Assembly (NCBI GenBank): GCA_963693365.1 | Contig: CAVNZM010000013.1 | Location: forward strand, 6,944,001 to 7,008,000 | Direction of reading: 5' to 3' | DNA from: Amoebidium appalachense | Lineage: Eukaryota > Ichthyosporea | DNA length: 64,000 nt | Shown here: positions 1 through 52,581 of the stretch, in pieces | Layout: each line of letters begins with the position of its first letter | How positions within the stretch are numbered: position 1 is the stretch's first letter | Notes under the pieces: model-generated | What the model was told of the DNA's origin: nothing | The model's input: only the letters and a program-made list of their open reading frames with translations | Database searches by the model: none | Position numbers and translations under genes: made by a program

Positions 1-1
1 A

Positions 2-190
2 GTGGAGAGGGAGAGACGGAAGCGGGAAATCTTAGACATCCGGTTACTTTGCGATGATACCCGAATGCAAGTCGTTATTACCTTAGACAACCAGATCAGA
101 GAGGTAAAGGAAAAACACAGGGTATATGACGATGAGAAGATGAGACCACGAGTGAATGGGATCACAGTGGTGGTGGTCGAAGAAGAATAA
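2..190 (+). CDS. Possible 3' end of a plus-strand gene entering from the left
   Basis: An open frame runs from the window edge to a TAA at 188-190. Its 62 residues are highly charged and look like a helical protein end (acidic last residues VVVVEEE), unlike the repeat-driven frames that dominate the window. There is no start codon in view, so the gene would begin upstream or be joined through an intron. It would converge on the CBS-domain gene. I recognise no domain. A chance open frame of this length is possible. Confidence 0.3.
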   Translation: MERERRKREILDIRLLCDDTRMQVVITLDNQIREVKEKHRVYDDEKMRPRVNGITVVVVEEE

Positions 191-271
191 AGGGAACCGT
201 GCAAGTATGGGTGCACAGCAATACAAATACCGCGGACATAGGTTGAGGATTCCATAACCCTTTCTAAATCT

Positions 272-307
272 TCATGCTAACGAATACTTGCAGATGTGTG
301 TAACTGC
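272..307 (-). CDS. Candidate terminal exon of the CBS-domain gene
   Basis: After the donor at 651 the nearest in-phase solution on the minus strand is an acceptor CTCAG before 307, eleven codons (AVTHICKYSLA) and TGA at 272-274. The intron would hold a (GT)n tract read in the sense direction (574-634). The evidence is only phase, an AG and a stop, so other acceptors are possible. Confidence 0.25.
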   Translation of the reverse strand, partial: AVTHICKYSLA

Positions 308-568
308 CTGAGCGCTTACTGCATGCACACCCACACCCACACCCGCCCACCCAGCTATCCACCCAACCGCCCATGCACAGACACCTTACAACCACCCACC
401 AAACGATACGAAACCAGGCAAGCGGACGCACGCCCGAACACATGCACACCCAATTACACACCAAACACACACACACCCGCCCCCACCACCTCTACACCTC
501 TACACCCCTAGACACCCATACCCACCAACCCACCTACACCCCTCCAACCTCCCCCCCCCCCCCCCCCC

Positions 569-640
<72 letters not shown>

Positions 641-651
641 GAGGTCTATAC

Positions 652-8807
<8,156 letters not shown>

Positions 8808-9744
8808 TTTTAAATGTCAGGCTTGGAGTGTGATCCTAAGTGTGTTTGTGAAACGACTACAAATAGAAACGAAAAAAAAAGAAGTGTGTCCTTTACAAAA
8901 GAAAAGAAAAACAAAGGCTAACCAAAATGACGAAAGGCTTTCTTGCATCACTAGCTGTCGAGAAAGCTATAAAACATCAAACCTTTTCTTTCGGCAGTTG
9001 GAATCAGTACTGATCCTTTGACACCTCAACGTGCGGTTTGTTCAAATACAGCAGCAGGGAAACCTAGCTAGTAATTTTGTTAGAAAAACATATTCAAGCC
9101 GTTTTTTAAATATATATAAATATATAGAAAGGAGACGGCCAGCGTTGTACATGTGGTTATTATTTCTAGTTACTGAACTATGGTGTTTTCTAGAAAATAG
9201 GGCTATAAATGCCGGAATTGAAAGAAGTAGTTCAAGGCTGAATGTTTCTAATAAAGATTTGTCAGAACAACAAGTTTATAAAGTTGCCCTTTAAGCTATA
9301 TATAGAGAATAGGGCTATAAATGCCGGAATTGAAAGAAGTAGTTCAAGGCTGAATGTTTCTAATAAAGATTTGTCAGAACAACAAGTTTATAAAGTTGCC
9401 CTTTAAGCTATATATAGAGAGCTACTTATATGAGATTTACTTATTTCAAATATGGGAGATATACATTTTGAAGAAAGCAGAAATCTGTCATACTTTCAAG
9501 ATGGGAATGTTGACCGAGGATCAGAGCACTGGCTTCATTATAAGCCAATCATTAATCGATTTTGACTGCCAAATATAGCAAGTAAGTTCCGCGATTTTCG
9601 GAAACAAGCACTTTAATTTCGATAATTTCGATTTGCTCATGCATCAGCCTCTAGCGGGCACAATTGAAAGAGAGAAAGAAAAAAAAAAAGAAAGAACGAA
9701 AAAAACCTCAGGGAAACGGACCAATGTGCACGTATGCAGACGTC

Positions 9745-9778
<34 letters not shown>

Positions 9779-9968
9779 GGGAGAGAGAGAGAGAGCGGGA
9801 GAGAGAGAATGAGTGAGAGAGGAGAGAGAGAGAGAGAGAACGGTGTGTGTGTGTGTGTGTGTGTGTTTTTTGTGTGTGTGCGTGTGTTTTTTGTGTGTGT
9901 GCGTGTGTGTGTTTTGTGCGTGTGCGTGTTTTGTGTGTGTGCGTGTGTGTGTTGTGTGCGCGTGCGTG
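8808..9968. other. Intergenic stretch upstream of the CBS gene
   Basis: No convincing gene. It is AT-richer than its surroundings and holds the 112-bp tandem duplication at 9196-9419 and a GA/GT-rich patch at 9746-9970. The CBS gene promoter should lie just above 8807, but I see no clear motif. Confidence 0.5.
9196..9419. repeat. Perfect 112-bp tandem duplication
   Basis: The segment beginning AATAGGGCTATAAATGCCGG at 9196 is repeated from 9308 with no difference that I can see, with period 112. The unit ends in CTATATATAGAG. The identity implies a recent duplication or an assembly artefact. Confidence 0.95.
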
Positions 9969-11870
9969 TCACCACCTTTCTTTAACATATACCCCTTCAC
10001 CGTGACCCCTTTCCACTTTTTGGTGTCTTAGCTGCCAATAACAAACCCACACGCAAAAACATTTTCTACCACACCCAGCCACACTTTTTTCATCCTTTGT
10101 TCCCCTACAACCTATCACCGAAAAATCCTTAGCAGCATAACAACATTTTAAATGTGCCTTGAGGGCTATACGACGCCGTAAAAACTTTCGCAAACACACA
10201 ATGCTCCTTTGAACACAACATACATCCACTCTTTAAAATTCGCCAACGCAAGTACGCAACTGCCCGAGAGTGTTCATTATTCGTCGCACGACAAGGTAAA
10301 CTTCACCCATAATACTCAATATCCTTACCACGGCAACATTACCCGGTACCAAAAAGAAATAAGTGCTACGCCAATGTATACAATGCACAAAATACATCCC
10401 AGACCACATAACCATCCACGCCGTTTTTTCTCATACTTCGATTCCAATTCTCTCCAATGAGCACTACACTCCATACCCCTTCGCATCCCTTCACTCGTAA
10501 CAAAATTGCAGCATTTCCCAACAACACCATCAACACAATAGCATATAGTACCCATGCGACAACATCCCGCTTCGTCAACACCTCCTTTCCAAACTCAAGA
10601 AACACATCAAACATCATCTTCGTTTTTCACTCTCGATCATTCAACGTTCAGAAAGAAGTTCACTCGAGCTCTGTAAAACTGAAACGCCGGCTGTGCACTA
10701 CTCATCTCTGATACAGTGCGGCCTCCATCCAGCAAATTCCATCAGGAAAAAAATCCGTGCTTTTCCTGTCAAGACAGAAACGTTTGACGACCAACAGAAA
10801 TCAACAAAAAGTCATAAGTGGTCACATTACCAGCCAGTGTAGCAGACATCCATAGGGAAAGAGGTAAAACGCGACATAAAAACTCACACCTATCAACATG
10901 CTTGCGATTAAAAAGTTCAGCACAAAAGTGGCACCAGCGGCGATGAAAACAAGAATTACAACGCCACTGCACAACTTCCCAGGCAATATCAACATCAGAG
11001 CACCATACAGACTTATCTACTAGGGTGGTATCCATACGCACAGCAGGAGAAATGTATCCTGCCAAAGCTCCCAAAAAGCGATAATGATCAGTACGGTGTT
11101 GCCTAAGGAACATAACACATGCCGACTGAGTTTTACCTTTGATTTCTCTATCAGAACGAGAAAGAAACTTATACTGCGTATGGTAATAACGCGAAAAGGC
11201 AGAAAAAACAGGAAGAGAAAAGAAAGAGGGAGTGAGATAGCGAGAGGAAGAATCAGGTTGAAAGAGGGTAGGCTGAGGACATTCAGAAGTAGCGTTGGTG
11301 AATCGGGGGGGAAGAGGGATGGAGGGAGGGGGGGGAAAGAAAGCATCATGAAGAGGGTGACCATCAGGTATCCTAACTAAATGAAAACAGAAACGAAGAG
11401 ACAATTCCTCCATACGGCAAACAGCAGACGACAATCCAAACATACTGATTAAGGGAGGCACAAACCGAGTACGAAACAAAGTGCGCAGCGCAGTACCCTG
11501 AAAACCGTCGAACTGTTTCAGCGCGAGGTGGGGCGCAGGCCAATAGCGGAAGTCCATATTCGAAAGTCGGCCGTAAAAAAAGTTTTATAGTAGAGAAGAA
11601 GGTTCGCAGGATGGATTTTAGAGTCACCCTCATGAAACTTAGGCCTAGGAAAACAAAAGATGGTGACGTAGACCGGTCTTGCGCATGCGCAGACCAGGCA
11701 GTACTTGACACTTCCATGTGTGCACCGTGATTCCAAAGAAAAAACCTCATACGCCTTTGTACTTTTACTTTGCCACTGTAGCACACGCGATAGCGGAGAT
11801 GTGCCTTCATTCTGGGCGTCCGTCCCGTCCCGTTCCGTGGCCATGCCAGTGACCACGATGGTGCAGGCAT
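9969..11870 (-). mobile_element. Decayed non-LTR retrotransposon: C-terminal part of the reverse-transcriptase ORF
   Basis: Reading the minus strand from 11870 downward, one frame gives FSTIKLFLRPTFEYGLPLLA, the typical end of a LINE-type reverse transcriptase domain. Near 11545 the frame shifts into a 262-residue frame. That frame has FDGFQGTALRTLF and a MEELSLRF-like helix, then a Cys/His cluster CNSCFHRRWCHFCAELF with a following H-x3-C. Further open pieces in shifting frames continue to about 9969. The order (thumb-like region, then terminal zinc knuckle) matches LINE ORF2 3' ends. At least one frameshift and several stops make this copy dead. The RT catalytic core is not in view. A relative of the zinc cluster lies at 63320-63530. 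Confidence 0.6.
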
Positions 11871-13261
11871 GCCGTGTACCGACGGTCACACGATGAATGG
11901 GTGTGTTGACTACTGTTATATTGTCCTCGGATAACCACGTGTGACGTGCAGTGTAGAGCGCGTCTGCATGTGCAGGGTATCAAGAACACACTAAAGCCAG
12001 GATCGAATCTTGACGCATCGAACAACGTATACCCTCCGTGCAGCCGACACGTGTGCACACGTACCGGCCGGGCCTGCCAACACTAACATGCACATAAACT
12101 TTGCGGCATCAGCAGGATGCTTTGTGTACGTGTATATGTGCACACTTTTGTATTGTGTGGTGCTAAGCGAAAAAATTATTAGTCTGTGCGCACTTGCACA
12201 CAACTCGTGTGCACACATGTGGTACGTGTACTTACATGCCTTATAATGTACGTGTGCGGCTTTGAATTCTGAATCACCGTGCACATGTGATATATATATT
12301 GTGCAGTGCCACTCGTTGTTGCAATTGTGCCGGTGTGTTGTGTTGTACGTTTGCACTCTTGTCGTGAATGGGTAGGCGGGTGGGTGGGTGGGCGGGTGGG
12401 GAGGGGCGTTGAGAGCAGCCGTTAGTGTCATTCTGCATGCACTCAGCTGCCCACAAGGAAGGTGATCACATGCAGTGCATGCACAGTAGCTGCCATTGCA
12501 AGGTACAAAGACAAACATACTTGCGATCAAGCATTTATTCTGGACGTCTAATAATCTCATCATACTGCTTGCAATCGCGGGGTAGTATGCATAAAAGGCG
12601 CTTTGCCAGCAAAGCGTCCGACTGCAACTATCTTTGGGACCTCCCAGCATAATACCAAAAATGGTGTAGCCCTTAGGGAACCGGCTTTTAAATGCAAAAG
12701 GCTCGTGAAACAAGACAAGTATGCAAATGCTGATACATAACGTCCTGCACTGCATGTGTAAACCTAAGTCGAAGAAGACAAAACAAGTTTAGACATATGC
12801 ACAACAAAATTATCAGTCTGAATATTCGGGGCTCAGCCTGCATCATGATGATGACAGTTTACATGCTTGAAAAGCAAGAAAAAGGGATGCTAAAACCACA
12901 AGATCAACTGACAGGACATTCGATCCACAAATTGGGTATACAATACAATCCGGAACATTACATATCACCCTAATACCCGAAGATGAAATGAGGACCATGA
13001 TAAATATCGACAAGTAAAAGCACACGTGCCAACAACCCAACGGTTGAAATGCCCAGCCCATGAGGTTTTTCAACACAAGCTTACACCCACCCTCGGATAA
13101 CCCTTGATGTATTTGAAGCCACCACCTGTATTTTTAAAAGAGAACATACCCATTTTACTTGAACCACTCACAATCACCAGAACCGGAATTGCGTTTTTCA
13201 ACTACTGAACTAGGACAGATGAAGACGGATCAGTTGCAGAATATCGCAACATTTGATTGGC
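11871..13261. other. Gene-free stretch between the retroelement and the P5A ATPase stop codon
   Basis: Long frames here are not protein-like and I recognise nothing in them. The sequence is rich in scattered TGTGCAC/GTGTAC words but free of long G-runs, in contrast to the introns on its right. The P5A 3' UTR should begin at 13261. Confidence 0.4.
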
Positions 13262-44832
<31,571 letters not shown>

Positions 44833-45016
44833 ATTATCGGTTCGGGCCAGCTACCACCTCCTCCACACAGTTTTCCCACCAGGAACGTGCTGGATCCCTG
44901 CAGGGTTATTGGCGTGAGTGTGGTGCCATTGGGTGACCAACGCAAGGATGGATGTGAATTTGCAAGGGATGGAGGATGGTGGAGTCGAAGCCGGGAGAGG
45001 GGGGGGGGGGGGGGAA

Positions 45017-45049
<33 letters not shown>

Positions 45050-45270
45050 GGGGGGGAGTGGGGGTGGTCGGCTGACCGCTGCATCAATGCTACTGTTAGC
45101 TGAAAGTCAATTGTACTCAGTGGATCTCGAGGCAGTGTGGTTTTAGGGTTGGCCGGACTGTCGAGCGTGTGTTTTCAGACGTGATTGCATGTGGGGCGCG
45201 CGTGTGCATGAGCACCTGTGTGTGTGTGCGTTGTGTGCGGGCGTGGGTGCTTGCGTGTGTGCGCGTGTGT

Positions 45271-45313
<43 letters not shown>

Positions 45314-45340
45314 TGCGTGCGTGTGTGCGCGCGCGTGTGC

Positions 45341-45434
<94 letters not shown>

Positions 45435-48046
45435 CCTTTGTGTCTGTGTACCAATTGTATTTGTGTACGGTTGGTGCTTGAAGCATCACGTTGAATAATC
45501 TACACGGGGCAAGAAGTACTGATGGGCATGAACACCAATCACCACACAGAGTCGTTTTGCGTAAATGACCAACCAACACCATCACCCACATCTTCACCCT
45601 CATCAGCAACAGAGACACCCATACCGAAAGAAAGCGCAGAACAAAAAAACACAACAGGAGAGGGCGGGAAATGCACAACCACCTATATGCGTATGAACAT
45701 GCTTCCGTGCGGACATTCCGGGGGTCAAGGACGGGGCCACTATTAAGGGTAAAGGGGAAGGGGGGCGAGGGGGGGGGAGGGGGGGTGGGGGGGGGAGGGG
45801 GGGAGGGAAGGGAGGAAGGAAGAGGAGGAGGAGAGGGGGGGGGGGAGGGGGGGGGGGGGGGGGGGGGGGAGGGGGGGAGGGAGGGAGGAATGGGGGGAAC
45901 GGAATGGATCTATGCATGTACAGTCTTTTATTTAGGCGTGCTGCTTTGCCACGCTGACAGGCATAGCAGTACTACGTATACCAGATTGAGTCACAACTGA
46001 AGCAAACATACCTTTAACAGTAGAAGAAGATAACAAAAAAAAAAAAAAAAACGAAGTTCTGCATACACTTGGCTGATGCAACCGGTGATGAGAAGACTGG
46101 GTGGGCCCAGTGGCAGGTACAAGAGTCAAATTCGGTTCGATTCGAATCGAACCATATCAATGTTATGTTGCTCTACAAACCGGTGGTTGAGGTCAAAAAG
46201 TAAACATGAGCATATTAGACACCCGTTGTAGAATATTATTTACTATATTTAGAATTGATAAAGCAATAGATTTGCTTGCAGATTTTTTTTTTTCCCCCTG
46301 TGGTCGACAGTTCAGGGCGTCCTTGAACGATTCGGTTCGTCTATGAGTCCTTGCAGTTTGCGGTGATGAATCAGCCCGGCTCGGACCGCCCGGCTGGCTG
46401 GCCCGGTTGAATCGATGGCGCAAACAAGCTGCATGACCATGGGCCAAGGCCTCCTAAATAGCACACCATTTAGGAGGCCTTGCCATGGGCCCAAGGCCTC
46501 CGACCTGCATGACAGAAAGCATCAGCAGTGATCGTCGACAGAATGTTAACGAACAGGCCACGGGCTTGTACAATATATATAGTAGTCCGGTGTTGGAGGA
46601 ATCTTTCTTTTCCTTGCTCGAGCTGATCAATGTGTGCAGCAGTGAAAACATTCAGATAGAGCGCATACGTTGAGCCCCGTATAATAAGGTGCTACGGATA
46701 AACCACAAGTTTATTTTTCCGAATTCTGCCGCAGCTTCGCGGCCCGTGTGGGACACAAAGAGCCAAAAAGAAGGAAAGCAAGTAGGCCGATTTTTTCCGG
46801 AAGAAAAGCCGGCTGGGTAGGTGGCTGTGGTTATGTCTATGTGGGTGTGGGTGTGGGTGTGTTCCAGTGAATATACCAGTGTGTATGTGCGTGCGCCGTT
46901 GTGCGTGTGTGTGTGCAACGCATCCTCCCAGGAGCAGGGGGGGGAGGAAGGCGTTGGGGGGGGGCTTGGGGGGGAGGGAGGGGAAGGCGTTGACTCGGAG
47001 GGGAAAAGGGAGGGAAAGGCGTACGCACATCGAAAAGTGCTTGGCTTTTGGTGCTTATGGCCTAGTGCAACAAGTTTTACTGCGAACATTTACGAAGCCA
47101 GGCACGTTCATTAACATCTTGTTACACGTGCACCAGACCATAGCAGGCCTTGCTTGCCGATCGCGAGTTCCCCAGCTGCAGCCTTGCAAATGAGGGGATT
47201 ATTGCACATATTTGCCTTGGGTGCGCGTTAGCCTAAGGCTGAGTTGTAAGCTCAGGATCCGGAAGCTGCTATATCAATTATAATAGTTTGCAGGTTTCAC
47301 GAGCACTAGTACTGGAAACGCGACCTCAGTGACACGCAGATGTCTAACACGTGTGGCCCTAAATTACGGAAGAAGGGTAAACTTTTGCTAACGGCTTTGT
47401 AAGCAGCAGTAATATAGTGGCCAACGGTCTAGTGTTTTACTGGGTGCTCTGTGAGTTGCTATCGTTTTGTGTACATAGGTGTGTATACATGCCATGGATG
47501 AAGTCTGGTGTAGATTTGTAAGACACGGTGTGTGAATCCCTTTTTAAATTCATAGTGCTTTCGAATTGTGACGGCGTGCTTTCAGTGTGACAGTTTATCG
47601 GCACATGCCCACTGTACTTTTGCTTTTCCTGAATATTCACCACTTACAAAATCCTGCTCTCATCAACATTCACTACCAAACTCTGTATACATACCAACAT
47701 TCCGTGCTCATAAACTTCTTTCACTACGTACGTTACGAAAGACTGTCGTATTGTTAGCTGCTCATTTACCGTTGCACTCACGCACACAGCACGCAATATT
47801 TTAGCTGAAGTTCTATGCACATATATCTTACCACACTAAAGGTGCCCATTTGTCTACGAAACACATGTCGATCTTCATACCAGTCTCCTGCAGAAAAGCG
47901 TGTGCTCAGACAAACCAGCTATCACCCCATAGACGGTTATATATCCGTCAATCAGGCTGCTATTCCATATTCCAAAACCCGGTAGTAAAGGCTTTATCAC
48001 ATTCGTCCTCTACCACACGTCACACGTCACAAACAGACAAAACAAC
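44833..48046. other. Intergenic region upstream of the P5A gene
   Basis: Contains G-runs at 45000-45060 and 45750-45870, a (GT)n tract at 45270-45432, a 20-bp perfect palindrome at 46134-46153 and a hairpin at 46448-46479. No frame here is convincing as a gene. The P5A promoter and 5' UTR should lie just above 44832; I see no clear TATA box. Confidence 0.45.
46448..46479. repeat. 12-bp inverted repeat with 8-nt loop
   Basis: GGCCTCCTAAAT at 46448-46459 pairs with ATTTAGGAGGCC at 46468-46479. Imperfect pairing continues outward through CCATGG-like flanks. There is no U-run, so this is not a terminator-like signal. Confidence 0.85.
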
Positions 48047-49300
48047 TCACACAGAGCCAGACCTTTGCAGTGTTACTGTCTCCGCTGGTAGTTTTTCAGT
48101 TCCTTTTCCTTTCTTCTCCTGCTGAGCAACTTCCCCTTTCACAAGTGTGCTAATGCCTTTTCCGGGATCCGTGCGCGACCCACCCGGGCGTGTTAACATA
48201 GACGCACGCGACGCAACGAGCACAAGGTCCGCGCTACCCGAATTGATCGTCGAAGGGGCGCTCACAAACATGCGCGTCCCCAAGCGGTTCCTCGGCGTTC
48301 TCAGCGTCCCCCATGCCCACACGCACGTGAGGATGCAAGACTGCACAAACATTGTAGCCGTGTATGCCACGTGGGGCCACATATACAGGGCCATTCGTGT
48401 GTAAAGGCGACCAACGCCAAATATGGCCGTCATCCACCATAGGAAAGACATTGTCGTTAGGGCAACCGTCATGTTCAAATCGTGACGTTTCAACTCCTTC
48501 CGGATAAGAATAAGCGCAAAAGCGAGAAACCCGTCCACCCCAAAAAGGATAAGATGCCATGTGGTATGCGCGGACCGGAGCCACAAGAGGCCGTTGAACC
48601 ACCAGTGAGACGAGTCTTCGATCATGAACGTTGTGTGGCAGATGTAGAAGATGAAAAGAGGAATCAGGCCCATGACAAAGTATGCATGGGCAACAGTGTC
48701 GAGGTTGTGCAGGGACCACCTGGGGGTGTTGGTCCACTGTCGATGTGGGAGGTAGTAAATGAGGACGATTTGAAGCATCATGATTGAAATGGGAAGCACA
48801 ACGAGTGCGCGAGGGAACCAGAACGCTGGCCCACCAAAGAGGATAAACGAGGGATATCCCGGAAACTGCTTCCCGTGGACGGAAATATACCCATCTTGGG
48901 AAAGGAGGAGAATGTAAGATATGGACATGACCAGGTACGCCTGTAGGGGAATCAGCTTGCGAGGCTTGAATTGCGGGTCCCGCTTTCTACGATAGTAGGC
49001 TAGTAAACATATGATTAGCACTGCCGAGTTGAACCCCGCTAAGGCGTAGCATATGTACGATTTTGTGATGGCGCGGGATCGGGTAAGCTCCGAGGGAGTC
49101 GTCCGAAACTCGGGGGTAGTTGTGAAGTCATATTTGATGCAGAGCATTGACGCGACTACCATTAGGGTGATTGAAAATATGCCAAATACACCCAGAATTC
49201 GCGCCCGCCGCCTATCCCCCTGGTGTGGGTCTACATCTGTTTCAAGAACCGCCGGAAACGGCTGTGGTTCCTGCGTAAAAAATATTGTTTCGTTAGCCAT
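48047..49300 (-). CDS. Intronless 417-residue multi-pass membrane protein, family unknown
   Basis: One open frame from ATG at 49300 to TGA at 48047-48049. Eight hydrophobic segments are visible at about residues 36-56, 83-103, 117-135, 163-184, 202-224, 247-266, 277-299 and 307-330. The 35-residue N-terminus is polar and acidic. The last 85 residues are basic and Ser/Thr/Gly-rich, probably cytosolic. Aromatic and His-rich loops (SSHWWFNGLLW, SAHTTWHL, ALYMWPHVAY) are distinctive. I do not recognise the family; a receptor- or transporter-like protein is possible. Its lack of introns and microsatellites contrasts with both large genes in the window. The first in-frame ATG gives a compact N-terminus, and no upstream exon is evident. 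Confidence 0.85.
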   Translation of the reverse strand: MANETIFFTQEPQPFPAVLETDVDPHQGDRRRARILGVFGIFSITLMVVASMLCIKYDFTTTPEFRTTPSELTRSRAITKSYICYALAGFNSAVLIICLLAYYRRKRDPQFKPRKLIPLQAYLVMSISYILLLSQDGYISVHGKQFPGYPSFILFGGPAFWFPRALVVLPISIMMLQIVLIYYLPHRQWTNTPRWSLHNLDTVAHAYFVMGLIPLFIFYICHTTFMIEDSSHWWFNGLLWLRSAHTTWHLILFGVDGFLAFALILIRKELKRHDLNMTVALTTMSFLWWMTAIFGVGRLYTRMALYMWPHVAYTATMFVQSCILTCVWAWGTLRTPRNRLGTRMFVSAPSTINSGSADLVLVASRASMLTRPGGSRTDPGKGISTLVKGEVAQQEKKGKGTEKLPAETVTLQRSGSV

Positions 49301-51420
49301 ACTTGTGGACGAGAGGTGCAGGGCCCTTTGGGTGCTAGATACTGTGTAGTACTGGGGTTAAATAGAATAGTGGGGTTACTGGCTTCACGAATGGCCCTCA
49401 GTCTGTAACAAGTGAGCTAGGCTATGTTACTAGCTTAGTGGAAGATATGGAAGACTTGATACATATGTAAAAACTAAAGATCTATGGGTGCTTGACAACG
49501 GTCTACTTGTGGATTCTGAGTAGCGAGAAACTGAATCATTCACCGCGACCTCGTACATGGCACGTATCACAAAAAGGTGCTTATGTATGCATCAATGTTG
49601 CACCCTCAAGTATTACACGCAGGGGTAGGAGGAGAAAGCAGAAGTGTAGAGCGCGGAACCGGAGGGGGAGGGTGTGGGGGAAAGGGGCAACGGGGGGGAG
49701 GGGGGACATATTCACTAAATGGAAAAGAGCTAAGGACTTTCAGGCCAAGACCTCAAGAGGGCCTAAACGATGGGATGGAGGTAGGCAGGGACAGAGGCGA
49801 TTCACGCCACAGTTATTAGAAGTTTCTCAGGAAGAAAGAACACCTGGGGAACTGATGTTATGGGGTCAGACTCTGAGAGTACTCACCCATTGGCATGCGA
49901 TAGATGTGTCCATCAAGGGACGGGCAGGGGGTTCGGCTGTCGTCATTCTGGGAACTAGAACGTCGGTGGAGGGAGAACATATACAGGATCCCATTTACAG
50001 CAAGCCATCGGCTGGTGAAAGTAACAAAAGAAGAAACAGTGACTAAACCAGAAGAGGTTCGTGTATCATGGTAGGTAAAGAATAATATGGGCTCAGTTAG
50101 GAACGCATGTATATACGATGCACGAGTTTCAAATTGATGTCTCAAACTTGCAAGTGCACAACTTTGAACCTTTCCTTCGTTACCACCTTTACCAGAGATA
50201 TCTACTAGTACTGTACTGTACCTACACTTTCAGGGCATTCTTATATCCTTCCGTTCTGACACGACCAAGACTGCAGCTAGCTAGTTAACGTTGGTCTACA
50301 GACCTTAATCTTTGGCTAAGTATGCTAGTTCAATATAATACTGCAGGTATGCATATGAAATAACCTTTCTTCTAGTTGTACGTTCCTGTAGTTCTCCTTC
50401 CAGTATCCACTTTACTTACTGTTATGCAATTTGGCTGACAGACAGCAGACAGCCTGTCAACGGCCCTGTCAGCCTGCCTGTCTCGCGGACGGTACGGCCG
50501 AGGTAAATATATGTAGTAGTCCGAGACAGAAGTACGTAAGCAAATTATAAGATGTTAGTTTCTTTAGTCATACAATGCTCGCCTATGGAGTCTACAAAGT
50601 AGACTATTCTTTGTATTCAGGAATGTGCCAGCTATAAATACAAGTTATCTGCCTTTTATCAACGCTATTTCTCCCTATACTTCCTTATTTATGTTGACGA
50701 TCTGGGCGTGGTGCTCCACTTTCTAAAAAAGAGGGCAGTTGTAATTTTTCTTTTTTATACCTCAGGTTTTCAACCCTAACAGCAAACTAAGTACGAAATA
50801 TTTCAGAGCTTCGATTTTTTTAATTCTCTATGTAACCCGGTTGCAAGAGACTGCAAGCTGCAGCGACGTAGCAAGCAAACAACAAAGGGTTATCTCACTT
50901 CTTATGTGATATAACTTGGTAAACCACACTATCTTCCGACCTGGGTGGCTATGTCACTTGTGGTATTTAGGCGTGACGCATGTATCTCTGGGTATCTCGT
51001 CAGCAAATAAAAACGGTTCTTACAGAATAGCCCAGTGCCCACAGAGAAGAGCATCCAACTCCTACATTAGGCCCATCAATATTCCTAGAATTGGCCCTAA
51101 CAGTGCCACATATATAAGAAAATACACCAAAAAAAAGTTGTTGGCTCTATTGCGGCCATCCAGGCTGGTGGAAAGTTGCCAAAATGGCACTAGCCAAAAA
51201 CAAAATTTCACACCCTGCCTAATAGTGGCAATATTAGTCGCCGGAGACGATACACGTGTACATGTGAGCATGCGCCACGTCAGTACGTGGGTAATACAAA
51301 CAATAGGAAACTGCCAGTGCTCAACTCGGTAGGCTGCGAACGTGTGCCTGGAGTCCCGGAGAGTGTCTCACTGTGTCCTCCGCGGCTCCCTCACTCTCTC
51401 GGAGAAGCCACCCGACGTCG
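49301..51420. other. Gene-poor region
   Basis: AT-balanced sequence without long repeats. Two frames (49492-50046 plus, 50916-51332 plus) are of moderate length but resemble no family, and their composition is not convincing. I call no gene. Confidence 0.4.
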
Positions 51421-51479
51421 TGCCCTTTCTTCCCTCCCTCTCCCCCCCCCCCCCCCCCCCCCTTTCCTTCATCTCTCTC

Positions 51480-51594
51480 CTAGATCTCCCTCTTCCCCTC
51501 TCTCTCTCTCCCTCTCTCTCTTTCTCTTTCTCTCTCTTCGTTCTCTCTCTCTCTCCACCTCCCTCCCTCCCTTCCTCTCTCTCTCTCTCTCTCG

Positions 51595-51638
<44 letters not shown>

Positions 51639-51698
51639 AGACTCTCTCTCTCGAGACTCTCTCTCTCGAGACTCTCTCTCTCGATACTCTCTCTCTCG

Positions 51699-51733
<35 letters not shown>

Positions 51734-51822
51734 AGACTCTCTCTCTCTCTCTCTCTCTGCTAGGTCTCTCGATCTCTCAGTCTTTCTCTCTAGACTCAGT
51801 CTCTCTCTCGCTCTTCCCCACA

Positions 51823-51870
<48 letters not shown>

Positions 51871-51923
51871 CGAGAGCCTCTCTCTCTCTCTAGTCTCTCT
51901 CTCTCTCTCTCTCTCTCTCTCGA

Positions 51924-52014
<91 letters not shown>

Positions 52015-52065
52015 AGGTCTCTCGATCTCTCAGTCTTGCTCTCTAGAATCAGTCTCTCTCTCTCT

Positions 52066-52118
<53 letters not shown>

Positions 52119-52228
52119 CGCCCCTCCCTCCCTCTCTCTCTCTCTCTCTCTGAGACTCTCTCTCCGTAAGACTCTCTCCCCCCCCCCCCCCCCGCCTCCC
52201 TCTCTCTCTCCCCCACTCTCTCTCATTG

Positions 52229-52264
<36 letters not shown>

Positions 52265-52294
52265 TAAGACTCTCTCTCCAGAACCCCCCCGGGG

Positions 52295-52343
<49 letters not shown>

Positions 52344-52363
52344 CTCTTCTCCCCCCTCCCTAG

Positions 52364-52416
<53 letters not shown>

Positions 52417-52540
52417 GCTTTCTCTCTCTCTCTCTCTCTAGATCTCTCCCCCTCCCCAACCCCCCAACCCCTCCCCCCCCCGAGTCTCTCTGTCAATCCA
52501 AATCTCTCATTCTCAGGCTCTCCCCCCCTCTCTCTCTCTA

Positions 52541-52581
<41 letters not shown>

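Noticed and set aside
11991-12755. A 254-codon minus-strand frame
   Set aside because: Composition is not protein-like, no family features are seen, and it has no splice context.
48147-48787. Overlapping frames within the 417-residue gene
   Set aside because: Shadows of the real gene in other frames.
49492-50046. A 184-codon plus-strand frame
   Set aside because: Basic, low-information sequence without a recognisable domain, and an overlapping minus frame is equally plausible.
50916-51332. A 138-codon plus-strand frame
   Set aside because: No family resemblance and no support from flanking signals.
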